In this document: positions 22,101-31,314 of the stretch, piece by piece
How positions within the stretch are numbered: the stretch's first letter is position 1
How the letters are laid out: every line of letters begins with the position of its first letter
Assembly: GCA_007922195.1 (NCBI GenBank)
Contig: ML682220.1
Coordinates: 496,001-560,000, forward strand
Reading direction: 5' to 3'
From: Podocnemis expansa
Taxonomy: Eukaryota; Chordata; Testudines; Podocnemididae
Length of the DNA stretch: 64,000 nt
Program-made: the position numbers and the translations under genes
Notes under the pieces: generated by a model
Told to the model about the DNA's origin: nothing
Databases searched by the model: none
The model's input: the letters and a program-made list of their open reading frames with translations, nothing else

Positions 22101-25100
22101 GCTTTCCTCAACCATAACTTCATAATGTGTCTTCGTTTGACGTCTTATAGTAAGGCGACTTTAGGCCGCTCCTGCTCAGCCAGCGCTTGAGTAAAGTAGG
22201 CCTCCTGTCCTCCACTTGGGTCAGATCCTGCTGCCTCAGGTTGTTCTTTACCTGGTCCACTGTCCTTATGTTGATACACTAGACACCTTTGCTGGCTTTG
22301 GTAGCTACCCTTTGTGGGGAGAGGCAGTGCTGAATGCAGAAAAGAACCAACTCCGCCCACCATCCGTCAGCACAGCTGGCAGGCACCTATTATTGAATGT
22401 ATCTGAGCAGCGCTCGAAGAAGAATGGTGGCTACTTACCAGTAACTGTCCTTTGAGATGGGCTGCTTGGATTCATTCACAACCATCCCACTGTCCCCGCA
22501 GCTCAAGAGTTTGCAACTTTTAGGGACTGAGGAAGGGCCAGGCGGCGGCTACATATCTAGCCATGGGGTGGTGAGGGGGGCAGTGACCGGCAGCCCCTCC
22601 TGACATTCTAGGGCAAAAGGTTTCCAACCAATCGTGCACTGCAGCAGGGATACACCTATTACTGAGTGAATTTGAGCAGCCCATCTCGAAGAAGGACAGT
22701 TACTGGTAAGTAACCCATCAATTCTGTGAACCTTGAATACTCTAATCTGGAAAGGCTGGAGATGCTGGAAGAGTGAAAGTTGTTTAAGTGCCAGCTCCAA
22801 AACTGAGGCACCCAGGTGTGCAGCAGTGAAAGGCCCAGTTGAAAAGCCAGTGCAGCCACTGCTTTCGGCAATGGTGTGGAGCAGGGACGGCCCTGTGCCA
22901 CCAAAAAAACTCACGGCTGCCAACATTTCAGCGACAGCACAGTGCACAGAAGACACCCCCCTGCGAAAAAAAGCTGTTTCCAGGGATGCTTTCAGATGAG
23001 GAGGGGGAAAGAGGTGGCAGCACTGACAGTCTCAGCACTGCAGGGTCTTTTTTTAAGGCACCAAGGGCGTTCACTTCCCCAGCTACTGTGGCCCAGGTAG
23101 GCACCAGGGGCATAATCCTGGGCACCATGGTGACCTGGCACCTGGGATTTGTCAAGCCTTGGTTTAGGCAAAGGCATAACTTGCTAGAATTAAGTTTTAT
23201 GCACTAGAAAGTATATTTGTTTGTTTGTAACCATTTTCTATGATCTCTGCTTAGTATCACTTAAATCTCTGTACTTTATTCACAAGTGTATTCTTAGTTT
23301 TACATTAAAACATCTCAGTGCTGTTCTGTTGATGTGTAAAGTGAGCTCTCAGATAACCTAACAAGCTGATGTGCACACTGTGTCTTTGGAGACTGCAAAC
23401 TTAATAATTTCTATGTGTGTGTGTAATGAAAGGGACTGGACACTACATAGAACTTGAGAGCAAGGGATCCCTAATTGTTACCAGCAAGGCAAAGGAAAGA
23501 TTGGCAGAATCTCAAGGAATTTGCTGGCGAAGCAGACAGATTCATGTGGCATAGACCTCACACAATGTCTAAGCTCCAATAAAGCTTTCTTTTGCTAAGG
23601 CAGATCGTAACAGCAGTTTCTGGTTCTGGGCTGCCCTGGGAATAGCAGGAGGACTCTCCCAGTGTAAGTGTGCTTGGTCATCCCATCTTCTCATTCCTCC
23701 ACAATGACTCATTTCTTCCTCAAGACTTATAAACAGGGAAATACCCCTTCCTCTGGTACTCTTAGTGCATTTTTTCTGTTTGTTAGACTGTCAGCTCTTT
23801 AAGGCAGGTACAGTGTCAACATTTGTACTATGTATGTTCTTAGTGCTCATTAAGTAGTTATACTTATCAACTCCATTGATCTAAAATATCACTTGAGCAT
23901 GTGAAAAATTCACAGAATCAAGCTAGGGCAAAAGATTATTCACATCTTTGGGACTACCATTTTCCGTTGTGCTTAGTTTCTACAGGTTGCTTAGTTTGGA
24001 CAAGTTCCAGAGGAGTAGCCATTTTAGTCTATTTCAGCAAAACAAACAAGGAGTTGTGTTGGCACTATTAAAGGCTAACCAATTTATTTATCTCATGTGT
24101 TTTTGTGGGCATAATCCCACTTCATTGTTGTTTGTTTAGCTACTGAGATCTCCTTTTAACCTGAAAAGTATGAGATTCTAGAAACATGGAGCTTGGCAAT
24201 AAATTGAGACCCGGGATTTAGGAACGCTGATTGTTTGTTTCTTAAACACCAGTATGGAATAAAATTCTCAAAACTGCAAGACTAAGTGGAAGGAAAATAA
24301 GAAAGAAAATCACTTTTGGAAGATATGTTGTTCCTGCCATTGACCCAGCAGCATAAATCCAACAGAAGCAAATGATAGGATTTTTTTTTAATATAAAAAA
24401 TTGAACAGAAATGACTGTCTTGCAAACAGATGAACTACCAGTGTGTTTTACTTCAGCAGCCAAATTGCATTAACAGCACCCCTTTCCTAAGAAGCACAAT
24501 TTGATTTTGATAGATTATTGCTCTGCTGTATAGGAATAATATTGTTTCCTTGATGCCAATTGAATGTTGCTAAATTAGAAATTGAAAAGTAGCAAATTTA
24601 AAATTGATAGAAAGGAGATTTTTTGAAGTCCATGCATGGATTTTATTGCCAGAATACAATGAAGCTGAAAGCTATGCTTGGTTCTTTAGTCTTATATCCT
24701 GCCCCTGTAGAGCTGTTGTATTATTGAGCATCTGGAACCCATTTCTTTCCAGTCAGATACAGCATTTAGCCTTAATCCTGAAATGTTCAAAACCATGGAG
24801 TTCAATGTCGTAACATTTTTATGCATAGAAACATATTTATTTGAGGTTATTTTACACCAAAAGGATGGTCTTGTGATTCAAGCACTGGAGTAGGACTCAG
24901 GGAATTTGGGTTCAGTTCCTGATTCTGCTACAGTATTCCTGTGTAACCATGGGCAAGTCACTTAAGTTTTTCTGTGATTCTCTACCCCGTATGTAAAATG
25001 GAAACAATACCTGCTTTGTCCCACTTTTTCTATTTAGACTGTAAATTCTTTAAGACAGAATCTTATTTTTTAGCATGGCCATGGTACAATGTCCAACACA

Positions 25101-28100
25101 ATAGGGCCTGAACTCTGCAAATTTTGGATGCTTTTATAATATAAATAACACTAGTTTTATATTTTTCTGTTTTGATCCCTGAATGCTTTGGACTTATGGT
25201 AACTAAACACTTAGTTCTATTGGTGGAGGGATACAAGATCTAGTCCCAATTACAAGTTAAAAAAAAAACAACCTTCAAATAGGTTTTTAATAAAATGGCA
25301 TGTTTGAAATACATAAGGGTGTGATTTGGGATAACTTGCTTAAGTCACCAGTAGTAATGGGACTTTCTTAGATGCTTGCTGATATATCATTCCTATTGCT
25401 ATTGGAACTACTAAGATGTGTGCATAGCAAATCTAAAGAACTTTGTTATTATAATCCTCTTCTTTCCTAATTGGTTGTAACTATCAGTTGTTACATCTGA
25501 CAGCATCTTCACATGAGCCAAAATCCCATTGGTTTTTCAGTGGAATTTATGTTCCTAGGTCTCTGGGATGTTTCTGCAATTTTTGCCCATTGTGTCAACT
25601 GTTAGACTCTGCCCCCACAAAGTTTTTATTATATTCCTGTTTCATCTCTTAAAGTGCCTGGCACAATGGGCACTAAATAAGTTATTTTAAAAACAGAAAA
25701 CATAGAAGTAGCTGTGAAAGAAATGAAGTTTTAGAGGACCAAAGATTATAAATTCTTCTCTAGATTCAGCTGCAAAATTTAAGCAGTTATGTGCATCTGT
25801 TGTTTTCCGTTTCCCTCGCTCTCCTTTTGATTTGAATTATTTACACTTATTCATTGTGTTTGGTAAAGTATACTTGATGAAAGTGTCACATTTGAACATT
25901 CCCTTTGCAGAAGTCACAGAGACCTGTTAATGTTTGACCCAACAAATGTCATCTTATTCCAGAGCTAAGAGCAGAGGTTGAAATTATTGAACAGATGAGT
26001 AGCAGCAGTGGCAGCAGCTCATCGGACTCTGAGAGCTCTTCTGGGAGTGATGATGAGAGCTCTAGCAGTGATGGGGAAGAGGCTGCCCACATTTCTCCCT
26101 CTCAGCCACCAAACCAGCAGTACAACAACAAAAATGCTGTTGCTAATGGTACCAGCAGGCCACAAGGAAGCAATCAGTTCATAAACACTCTCCGTAAGTA
26201 AAGGCTTGTGCGTTGTCACCGTGGGAACCTGTGTGAGGTCACCAAGCAGCACAGATTTTCTAAGTGGGTTTAGATACTGCTGTAGAATATGGTTTACACA
26301 ATAGTTATCCTAAGCAGTTGCATGCACACAGATTGAAATGCATGGAAGGAAGTTCTTATAACAAAAAGCTTTCATTTGCTTGAAGGTGTATAGATGCTGC
26401 TTAAGCATCAAGGGCTTAAGCCAAAACTCAGACTCCCATTGGTGTGTTTCAGACCTGGCTTTCAGAGTTAGTGGGCAGTAAAGCCTCATCGGGGAAGAGT
26501 ATAATACACTTGGGAGGATAGGTGTTGTTTTTGAAATTTTTTATATATATATGAACTTTTGAGAATGTGGGATTGGTTATATATAGTAAAACTGTTAGTG
26601 AAGTTGTGGGACTGAGAGTGCAAGAGAAGAAGAGAGTTATTTAGAAGCTGATGTAGAAGTTTGGAATAGTTACTGTATGGCTATATTGGGTTATTTGGAT
26701 GCTGTCTGTATCTGTAGGTTTGTTTTGTTTGATATTAAGATTGTTAAGAAACAAGCAGGAAGGGATCACAGAACCTAGCGAGCACCCTTTTGTGACCACT
26801 CACTGGGACTGGCAGTGCTGTGAAGGGAATCCAACCCTCTGTGTCCACGGATTCCCCTAGGAGGTTTATGCTCTAGAGCAGGGGTGACCAAACTTATGGA
26901 ACTCAAGAGTCACACAAGTTGATTATTAAACCTTCAAGAGCCGCACTGAGGCATATAGCCATATACTTTTACCTACTAAATTGATTTGCTGACGTTCTTC
27001 CATGAGCCACACTTTTTCATTCAAGAGCCATGGGAGCTGCATGCAGGTCATGAATGAAAAAGTGCGGCTCAGAGAAGAAAGGCAGAGGAAGGCAGCCCCA
27101 ACCTAGGATTTTTAAATCTCCCACCCTGAGCATGCAAGGGGACCCTGGGGAGTGGGAGTGGGGTCAGCCCCGGGGAGCCAGCATCAGGGCCTGGGAGTTA
27201 GGGAGGGGTCAGGACGGCAGGGAGAAGCGGTGGCATGGTCAGGACAGCATGGAGAAGCTTAAGTTTTTACTGTATTAATAAGCCTAGTTTTCATGGTAAC
27301 TTTAAGTAGTTACTAGAATCTGACTTTTTTTTTTATGATAAAAATTAAAGTGTGCAATGAATTTTAAACTTAGTAATTTTGGAGTAGGTAAAATATGGCT
27401 ATATTCCTCAGTGCAGCTCTCAAAGGTTTAATAATCAACTTGTGTGGCTCTTGAGTTCCATAAAGTTTGGCCACCCTTGCTCTAGAGCCTTAGCAGGTAA
27501 AACGTTTGTTTCCTGCTTGGGCTTCTCTGGCACATTTCATGGACACTGACTTAGTCATCTACCCATTCTCCAAAACAGAGCACCTCAGTTCCCCCGCTCT
27601 AGGTCCCCAGCACCAGCACTGACCCCTAAGGCTATTCAAACATTCCCCTCTCAAAGAAAATCATCCAAGAGATGCAAAGCTTCTGGTTATATTATGACTC
27701 TCTCAGGGGCACATAGCTGTTGCGAAGCCTGTAACATATACTCCTTGTACTGAGTCTTATGCATTCTGTTCCTTTATGTAATCATACATCTCAGAGGAGA
27801 GTACAAATCATTCAGAACAATAGACATTTTACTTCACGGTGTCCTTCCCTAGCTCGTCATTCCCTTGTGAGTCCTTGAGGACCATTGGGGTGGGTAAAGG
27901 CAGGGTGTCTTCCACCTCAGATAGGCCGTTACATGCTATCTAGTCCCTGAGATCCAGTCGAAGGATGGGAGAATCGTCCTGAGAGAGCTGAAGAGTGCAT
28001 TCAGAATGCCATAGGAAGAGTCACAGTTGCAGCTAAATTGAAACCCATTCCTGTTTATCAGAGGACATGGGCAGGGGGTTAGAAGATTATAACTGGTCAA

Positions 28101-29448
28101 ATCCCTGGGTCACCTCTGTGGTTCCCCAATGTATTCTGTGACAAAGTGTACCTAGAATGTGTGCCATGTGCTAAGTGCTCACAGTTTCTGCAACTGAGTC
28201 AGGTAAATTCAAACATGGAGGATGCTGGTCAATTAAATATGCTAATAGACCATGCCATCAGCACAGGGTTGCTTATGTTGTTTACTTCTACATTTAATTC
28301 AGTTTTTTATGCTTTGGATAGGCCATTGTTTAGGTGCTCAGATTTGCCATGCTTGGAATCTGCTTGAATTCAAAGGCTTTAACCAAAATGTATCTACAGA
28401 TAGCTAAACCATTGATATTTGTTTAACATGAAGACCCACCTCTATGGGGAAAGCCAGGGAATGCACTCTCCACCTTCTTCCCCCTAATCCCCCACCCCCC
28501 ACCCCCACCTCAGGAAAGAAACATTGTCTTTTTGAGTAGAACCTTGCAGCAGACCAGCATTTGGAGGCAGGTATGTACAAGGAGATGGGGCACATTGTAC
28601 AGACCAGCTTAAAAGAAAGCACGTACATTACCTAAGAGTAAAGAGGGCCTTTCCCCTATTCATGAGAATGCTGCAGGAGAGGAGGAAAACACTTCCTATA
28701 TGCCATGAGGATGTTGTAGGGCCCTGGGTCTTCCTGCTTCTCGTGTATCTTTGGGCCACAGAGCCCCTTGGTTTCCCCTTCTCACTGACTTCTGAACAAG
28801 AGCTGTCAACTAGGCTCAGACTCATACTTCTGAGCTGCTGGCACTTTAAAATTCTTTCCTGATTTATCCACAGTCACAGATTCCAGGGCTAGAAGGGACC
28901 ACTATGATCAAGTAGCCTGACTTCCTGTATGATACAAACCATAAAACTTGTCCATAGAACAGCCCCATCTTCACTACTAAAAATTATCCTTTTAAAAAGA
29001 GTTATTTTAATAATGTAGATGGAGCCAGGGACTTCCCTAGTGTCCTGCCCAAAAGCCATATATGGCAGTCTGGCTGAGCAGAAGCTGTGGAATTCATTTC
29101 ACAGTTGCTGAGAAAGGGAATGCTTCTATCTGAACAAGGAGTGGCCTTTATGGTGGTGGAGTCCAGGAGTCTCAGCTTGGCCTGGACTGGGCCTTAAGTA
29201 AACTCTGTACAAATGTTGCTATTCTTGAGTATAGGGAATGATTATATTAGATGAACTGCTGAGATGCTGTTCATGTTCATTTCTGTGTAATCCTTATTTA
29301 AATCTGCAGTTTAAATACAATGATTTTTCAATCTGAATCTAATCAAAGTATGAATTAATTTCTGACCTTGTGTTTTTGTTATTTTGGTTTTTTTCCAATA
29401 GGAAATGACTTGCAGTTGAGTGAGTCTGGGAGTGACAGCGATGACTAG
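3931..29448 (+). CDS. EAF1: EAF1, ELL-associated factor 1 (complete, six coding exons)
   Basis: EAF1 is a nuclear cofactor that binds ELL and ELL2 and stimulates RNA polymerase II elongation in super-elongation-type complexes; it is found in Cajal bodies. Coding exons are 3931-4033, 5163-5257, 8326-8462, 9913-10079, 25963-26193 and 29402-29448, total 780 bases including the TAG stop, giving 259 residues (human EAF1 is slightly longer, about 268). All introns are GT-AG and every phase joins correctly. Residues 1-111 form the conserved EAF domain ([49 protein letters not shown]). Residues about 112-165 are a Pro/Ser/Gln linker, ending [20 protein letters not shown]. From residue 180 comes a Ser/Asp/Glu-rich activation segment, and the C-terminus is [17 protein letters not shown]2 is excluded by the linker and tail and by the METTL6 neighbour. 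Confidence 0.97.
4034..5162. other. EAF1 intron 1
   Basis: 1.1-kb GT-AG intron. It holds hairpin repeat copy B and, at about 4480-4790, a segment with internally repeated phrases (TGGGGACACAG-, CCATGCCTATGCCTCCATGT-like and CCTTTGGGTGC-like words), suggesting a small degenerate repeat. Confidence 0.75.
4147..4362 (-). repeat. Hairpin repeat family, copy B (reverse orientation)
   Basis: Read on the minus strand it carries GTGCTCACTAAATTGGC, ACTAGCTGCCAACGGGGG and GCTGGGAAATTCAAG, the same ordered words as copies near 3.5, 14.1 and 52.5 kb. It sits at the inner edge of the EAF1 CpG island, in intron 1. Confidence 0.75.
5163..5257 (+). CDS. EAF1: EAF1 exon 2
   Basis: 95 bases; completes Tyr35 and encodes [20 protein letters not shown] through TLPHIP. 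Acceptor TTTTCAG before 5163, donor GTAAGT after 5257. The join to exon 3 falls at PHIP-GSTPP. Confidence 0.95.
5437..5560 (-). mobile_element. CR1-type LINE 3' fragment
   Basis: Contains CATAGGGCTGGAAGGGACCT and ATCGAGTCCAACCCCCTG, the reverse complement of the conserved CR1 3' tail. The adjacent TTGAACCCAGGACCTTCTGC could be a tRNA-like SINE piece. Confidence 0.75.
6305..6366 (+). repeat. Perfect 31-base tandem duplication
   Basis: Bases 6305-6335 and 6336-6366 are identical (unit begins TAAAATTGGTTGTAGTG and ends AACTTTCCAG). Identity implies a recent duplication or replication slippage. Confidence 0.95.
8326..8462 (+). CDS. EAF1: EAF1 exon 3
   Basis: 137 bases encoding [17 protein letters not shown] through [14 protein letters not shown] plus two bases of Arg. 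Acceptor TTCCAG, donor GTAAAA. It completes the conserved ELL-binding N-terminal domain. Confidence 0.95.
8463..9912. other. EAF1 intron 3
   Basis: 1.45-kb intron. A run of about 22 T residues (9869-9890) lies just upstream of the exon 4 acceptor TTTCAG and may serve as an exaggerated polypyrimidine tract. No other element is recognised. Confidence 0.75.
9913..10079 (+). CDS. EAF1: EAF1 exon 4
   Basis: 167 bases encoding [14 protein letters not shown] through [20 protein letters not shown] plus one base. Donor GTAAGA. This linker is shorter than in mammals, which have a proline run here; that explains most of the length difference from the human protein. Confidence 0.95.
10987..11106. mobile_element. 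Short TA-flanked DNA element
   Basis: Begins GGGTGACCAGATAG and ends ATCTGGTTACCC (inverted ends), with TA on both sides (10985-10986 and 11107-11108). This suits a non-autonomous Tc1/mariner-type miniature element. Confidence 0.7.
13457..15459. mobile_element. Split element with TA-flanked inverted ends
   Basis: The left end GGGTTACCAGATAC (after TA, 13455-13456) and the right end GACGTCTGGGTAACCC (before TA, 15460-15461) match the 10987-11106 element. The GGAGGACA word near the left end and the AAAGCAGGATGTGTCCTCC word near the right end are typical of this element type. The 2-kb interior includes unrelated DNA (about 13640-14830), so this is probably one short element interrupted by insertions, or two separate ones. 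Confidence 0.5.
14048..14150 (+). repeat. Hairpin repeat family, copy C
   Basis: Contains TTTGAAATTAGGGGTGTGCT, CACTAATTTGGTATAACACT and TACTAGCTGACAACTG in the order seen in the other copies. It is the only copy away from a CpG island and looks like the cleanest single unit. Confidence 0.75.
16118..16240 (+). repeat. Foldback-family repeat
   Basis: Starts AGGTTCCAAAGGGACAGCC, then GTTAGTCTGG, TCTGACGAAGTGGGAC, AAATCTGTTAGTCTTTAAG and TGCCACAACACTCCTTG: the ordered words of the family described at 716-880. Confidence 0.75.
16266..16297 (+). repeat. CTG/GCT trinucleotide microsatellite
   Basis: About nine uninterrupted GCT/CTG units ending in GCAGC. It lies in intron DNA; the alanine run it produces in one frame is not coding evidence. 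Confidence 0.9.
16524..16882. mobile_element. hAT-like miniature element (CAATRTTCCCTCTAA ends)
   Basis: Left end CAATATTCCCTCTAAG; right end CTTAAAGGGAACATTG is its near reverse complement. The same ends occur at 37546-37731 with a perfect 8-base duplication. Flanks here (ATTGGATC left; TTTGGATC two bases beyond the right end) are a decayed match. The interior is G+C-rich and holds a 25-base hairpin at 16718-16780. Confidence 0.65.
17517..17701. mobile_element. Non-autonomous hAT element with perfect TSD
   Basis: Begins CAGGGGTCTCAAACTC and ends GTGCTTGAGACCCCTG, flanked on both sides by the identical 8 bases GATTAGAG (17509-17516 and 17702-17709). Terminal CAGGGG and an 8-base duplication are hallmarks of the hAT superfamily. 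At 185 bases it cannot encode a transposase. Confidence 0.93.
17875..18028 (+). repeat. Left inverted terminal repeat of the DIRS-like element
   Basis: Begins CTGTTCTTCTTCGAGCGCTG and includes AGTAATAGGTGTATCC, AACCTTTTGCCC and CACTGCCCCCCTCACCAC. The reverse complement of each word, in order, is found at 22543-22699. The first 41 bases also match 22384-22424 at about 40 of 41 positions. Confidence 0.85.
18207..18947 (+). pseudogene. DIRS-like ORF1 (gag) N-terminal part
   Basis: Open for 246 codons. An early Cys-rich stretch, [20 protein letters not shown] followed by [10 protein letters not shown], gives the spaced CxxC ... CxxC ... H/C arrangement seen at the start of DIRS ORF1 proteins. 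The rest is Pro/Ser/Arg-rich. A TCTG tetranucleotide run (18352-18373) lies inside. The frame stops at 18945-18947, and downstream gag homology resumes in another frame, so at least one frameshift is present. Family assignment is from pattern recall and unproven. Confidence 0.6.
19376..19909 (+). pseudogene. DIRS-like ORF1 (gag) C-terminal part
   Basis: Open for 177 codons with a gag-like order: [40 protein letters not shown], then a [20 protein letters not shown] box. The FDLPFDSK...L box resembles the DLPFxG motif near the end of DIRS ORF1 products. Stop at 19907-19909. It is separated from the N-terminal part by stops and a frame change. Confidence 0.6.
21690..21792 (+). pseudogene. Second, diverged gag fragment
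   Basis: In one frame it reads [20 protein letters not shown] then [13 protein letters not shown]. This parallels [20 protein letters not shown] and [13 protein letters not shown] at 19.6 kb but is clearly not identical. A second gag piece in the same island means a nested or tandem second copy. Confidence 0.6.
22384..22424 (-). repeat. Internal inverted copy of the DIRS-like terminus
   Basis: The reverse complement matches the first about 41 bases of the left repeat (TTCTTCTTCGAGCGCTGCTC...). It is followed directly by forward-oriented terminus-like sequence (CTACTTACCAGTAACTGTCC), a back-to-back junction expected of a DIRS internal complementary region or of two abutting copies. Confidence 0.75.
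22543..22699 (-). repeat. Right inverted terminal repeat of the DIRS-like element
   Basis: Reverse complement of the left repeat over about 150 bases, including CTGTCCTTCTTCGAGATGGG at its outer end. It is more diverged from the left repeat than the internal copy at 22384-22424. Confidence 0.8.
23190..23650 (+). repeat. Unclassified repeat-like segment
   Basis: Compact style with TTGTTTGTTTGTAACCATTT, a (GT)n stretch and a late CCAATAAAGCTTTCTTTTGC polyadenylation-like signal. I suspect the end of an old retroelement, perhaps continuous with 17.2-17.86 kb before the DIRS insertion, but cannot prove it. Confidence 0.3.
24005..24130 (+). repeat. Foldback-family repeat (half copy)
   Basis: Words in family order: TTCCAGAGGAGTAGCCATTT, TAGTCTATTTCAGCAAAACA, AACAAGGAGTTGTGTTGGCA, GGCTAACCAATTTATTT, GGGCATAATCCCACTTCATT. 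Confidence 0.75.
24862..25150 (+). mobile_element. CORE/MIR-like SINE
   Basis: Head GGTCTTGTGATTCAAGCACT, then GGGTTCAGTTCCTGATTCTG, TGGGCAAGTCACTTAA, ATGTAAAATGGAAACAATAC, and tail AGACTGTAAATTCTTTAAG. This is the tRNA-derived head, conserved core and LINE-like tail order of ancient amniote CORE-SINEs. Confidence 0.8.
25963..26193 (+). CDS. EAF1: EAF1 exon 5 (Ser/Asp-rich activation segment)
   Basis: 231 bases encoding [12 protein letters not shown], then a serine/aspartate/glutamate-rich run (residues about 180-208), then [18 protein letters not shown] and INTL. Acceptor TTCCAG, donor GTAAGT after 26193. The acidic serine-rich part is the transactivation region of EAF proteins. Confidence 0.95.
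26879..27479. mobile_element. Non-autonomous hAT element (601 bp) with perfect TSD
   Basis: The left end CAGGGGTGACCAAACTTATG and the right end CTTTGGCC-type reverse complement form inverted repeats of about 60 bases; both contain ACACAAGTTGATTATTAAAC or its complement. Flanks are the identical 8-base CTCTAGAG (26871-26878 and 27480-27487). CAGGGGTG termini and an 8-base duplication place it in hAT. The interior has no transposase. Confidence 0.93.
28872..28966 (-). mobile_element. CR1 LINE 3' fragment
   Basis: Contains CAGATTCCAGGGCTAGAAGG and GACCACTATGATCAAGTAGC, the reverse complement of the CR1 3' end. Confidence 0.8.
29402..29448 (+). CDS. EAF1: EAF1 exon 6 (C-terminus and stop)
   Basis: 47 bases completing Arg245 and encoding [14 protein letters not shown] followed by TAG at 29446-29448. 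Acceptor TTTCCAATAG. This acidic tail is conserved in EAF1. Confidence 0.95.
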
Positions 29449-31314
29449 GGCTGATGTTCCTCTTTTTCCACTGCATATATATGAAGAACTAATTAACTTT
29501 TCAGTGAGCCCTGTGCTGATGAGGGAGCTGGCATGGAGAGAGCTCCATGTGTGGAATTTTAATAGAAACAATGTGTAACCCTATGGAATACCAAATGTTA
29601 TCTTAAACAGAAGCTGAAGATGATTTTACTTTGTGGATTAAGTGTATATTTTATGTATATTATTATTTTAAAGTTTTAATAGCTATGTACAGTCAATAAG
29701 CCAGTCTGTGTTCCTGTCTGGTAACATGCATTATGCTTGATAGGCCATTCTCTTGATGTAATCTAAATGTTTCTTGTTCATAGGAGATGTTCAGAGTAGT
29801 AGCACATTAAGCAAAAGAATGTGAATAGGACAAACATGACACAACAGTTCATTAAAAAACCGGGGGGGGGGGGCAGGCTAGAGTATAAACTAAATTTCAT
29901 TACTAAACTGTCATCTTCAGTTTGGGGCTTTTTCTGATGCTTTTTTTCTTTTCTTTTCTTATTTATGGCAAACATGACGTGAGAGCATTTTAAACAGTTG
30001 TAGAAATCATCATAAATTTGCTTCTTCAGTCACTATCTTGTAGCACCAATGCCTTATAGCATGATTTTAAATAAAACAGTTGCTGCCTCCATTGTTAAAA
30101 GAAACAATACTAGAAGCTGCTCTAAATTACTTTCACAAGCAAAGCATGAACAGTCACACATGTATACACAGTGTGTGTGTAATGATGGGCACTGGAGATA
30201 GGTATTTTCTCAAAGTAATGTTCTTAGATATTTTAAGTAGCAAAAGTACCTACCCACACAAACAAGACCCTGGACAACTTTCTCTAATACCATCCCTCTG
30301 TCTTATTTAGTTCAGGTATTCAGTCTCTAATGAAGAAGGTTTAAATACAGAACATCAACCTTATTTATATTCCATTTGGAACTGGAGAAAAGATATTTGC
30401 AACTGCAGCCTACAGCCTATTGCTACAGTTATAAGGTGATTACACCAAAAAGATGACTAAATAATTATCAAATATATCTAGAGAAATCTCACCTTCTCCA
30501 AGGTTCCCTACATGGGGTTTTCCCCATGTTGTTCCTTGGTGTAGATCTCATGAGGGACAATGGGCCCCATCATTCCTCAGAGCAAGAAACATTTACCCCT
30601 CTTAAGTTTGTTTGTTTTATTTTGTGCTTACATGGAACTTAAGTAGTACATGAGCCTCTTGCTGCCCACACTGCACAGGGTTCAATTTCACCTGTAACCC
30701 ACATGGCATAAGCCAAGTGGCAGTATAATTCTAATGTAAACAGGGAAATACAAAGCTGAAGTACATTCATGTTCACCTCCTCCACTGTTAAATGTTTACT
30801 TTCCTGCCTTTTGTCTGTCAGTGATAGTCTCCCACCATTTATGTGGTTTTTTTCCACTGTTTGTTACGATGGGGGAGGGGGCCGGTGGTGGTGTGGCATA
30901 TTGTTTGGTTGTTTTTTGTTTTTTAATGCATTGGGGAATTCATTTTAAAAACTTTGAAGGATGGGGGGGGGGGGCGCTTTTAAGGAAGTTTGTGAAACCC
31001 AGATTATTTTCCTGCATTCGATATATATTTAAATAGGCATCTTTCTTGTACATATGTTTTTAATAATTGGTTCTAAAAGAATGTTCTGTGATGTGTATAC
31101 CTATTTTAACACATAATTAAGAAATACAGTTGGTTTATAACCAAAGTCATTTGATTTTTCTCTGTGAGCAAAGGGAATACAGGTGCTTTCTTCTAGGGAG
31201 CTGTAAAAGCTTTGATCTTAAAATTTGGTTTAGTAGCTATTTAACTAAATGTGAGTTTGTAGCCTAATTAGGAGTAACATTGCTTCCAAAATATACTGAC
31301 ATTCCCTTGACTTA

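Larger units (their letters stand above)
17859..22705 (+). mobile_element. Rearranged DIRS-like retroelement
   Basis: A G+C-rich island of about 4.85 kb in AT-rich intron. It has inverted rather than direct terminal repeats: 17875-18028 is matched in reverse complement by 22384-22424 and again by 22543-22699. ORF1/gag-like protein fragments lie inside (18207-18947 and 19376-19909, with a second copy near 21.69 kb). Inverted termini plus this gag type suit DIRS-type tyrosine-recombinase retrotransposons, which are frequent in turtles. I could not find reverse transcriptase or recombinase blocks; the span 20.0-21.4 kb is full of stops. The element is dead and rearranged. Confidence 0.7.
10080..25962. 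other. EAF1 intron 4 (15.9 kb, transposon-rich)
   Basis: The largest intron. Identified contents: TA-flanked short element (10987-11106), a 2-kb span bounded by similar termini (13457-15459), hairpin repeat copy (14048-14150), foldback repeats (16.1 and 24.0 kb), hAT-like elements (16524-16882, 17517-17701), a rearranged DIRS-like element (17.86-22.7 kb) and a CORE-SINE (24.9 kb). Stretches 11.1-13.4 kb and 25.15-25.96 kb show nothing firm. Confidence 0.85.
26194..29401. other. EAF1 intron 5
   Basis: 3.2-kb intron with a hAT element (26879-27479) and a CR1 tail (28872-28966). The segments just outside the hAT element (26745-26870 and 27490-28140) look like one older repeat interrupted by it, but I cannot classify it. 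Confidence 0.75.

Noticed and set aside
3931..29448. EAF2 instead of EAF1
   Set aside because: The linker [17 protein letters not shown], the acidic tail and the METTL6 neighbour all fit EAF1.
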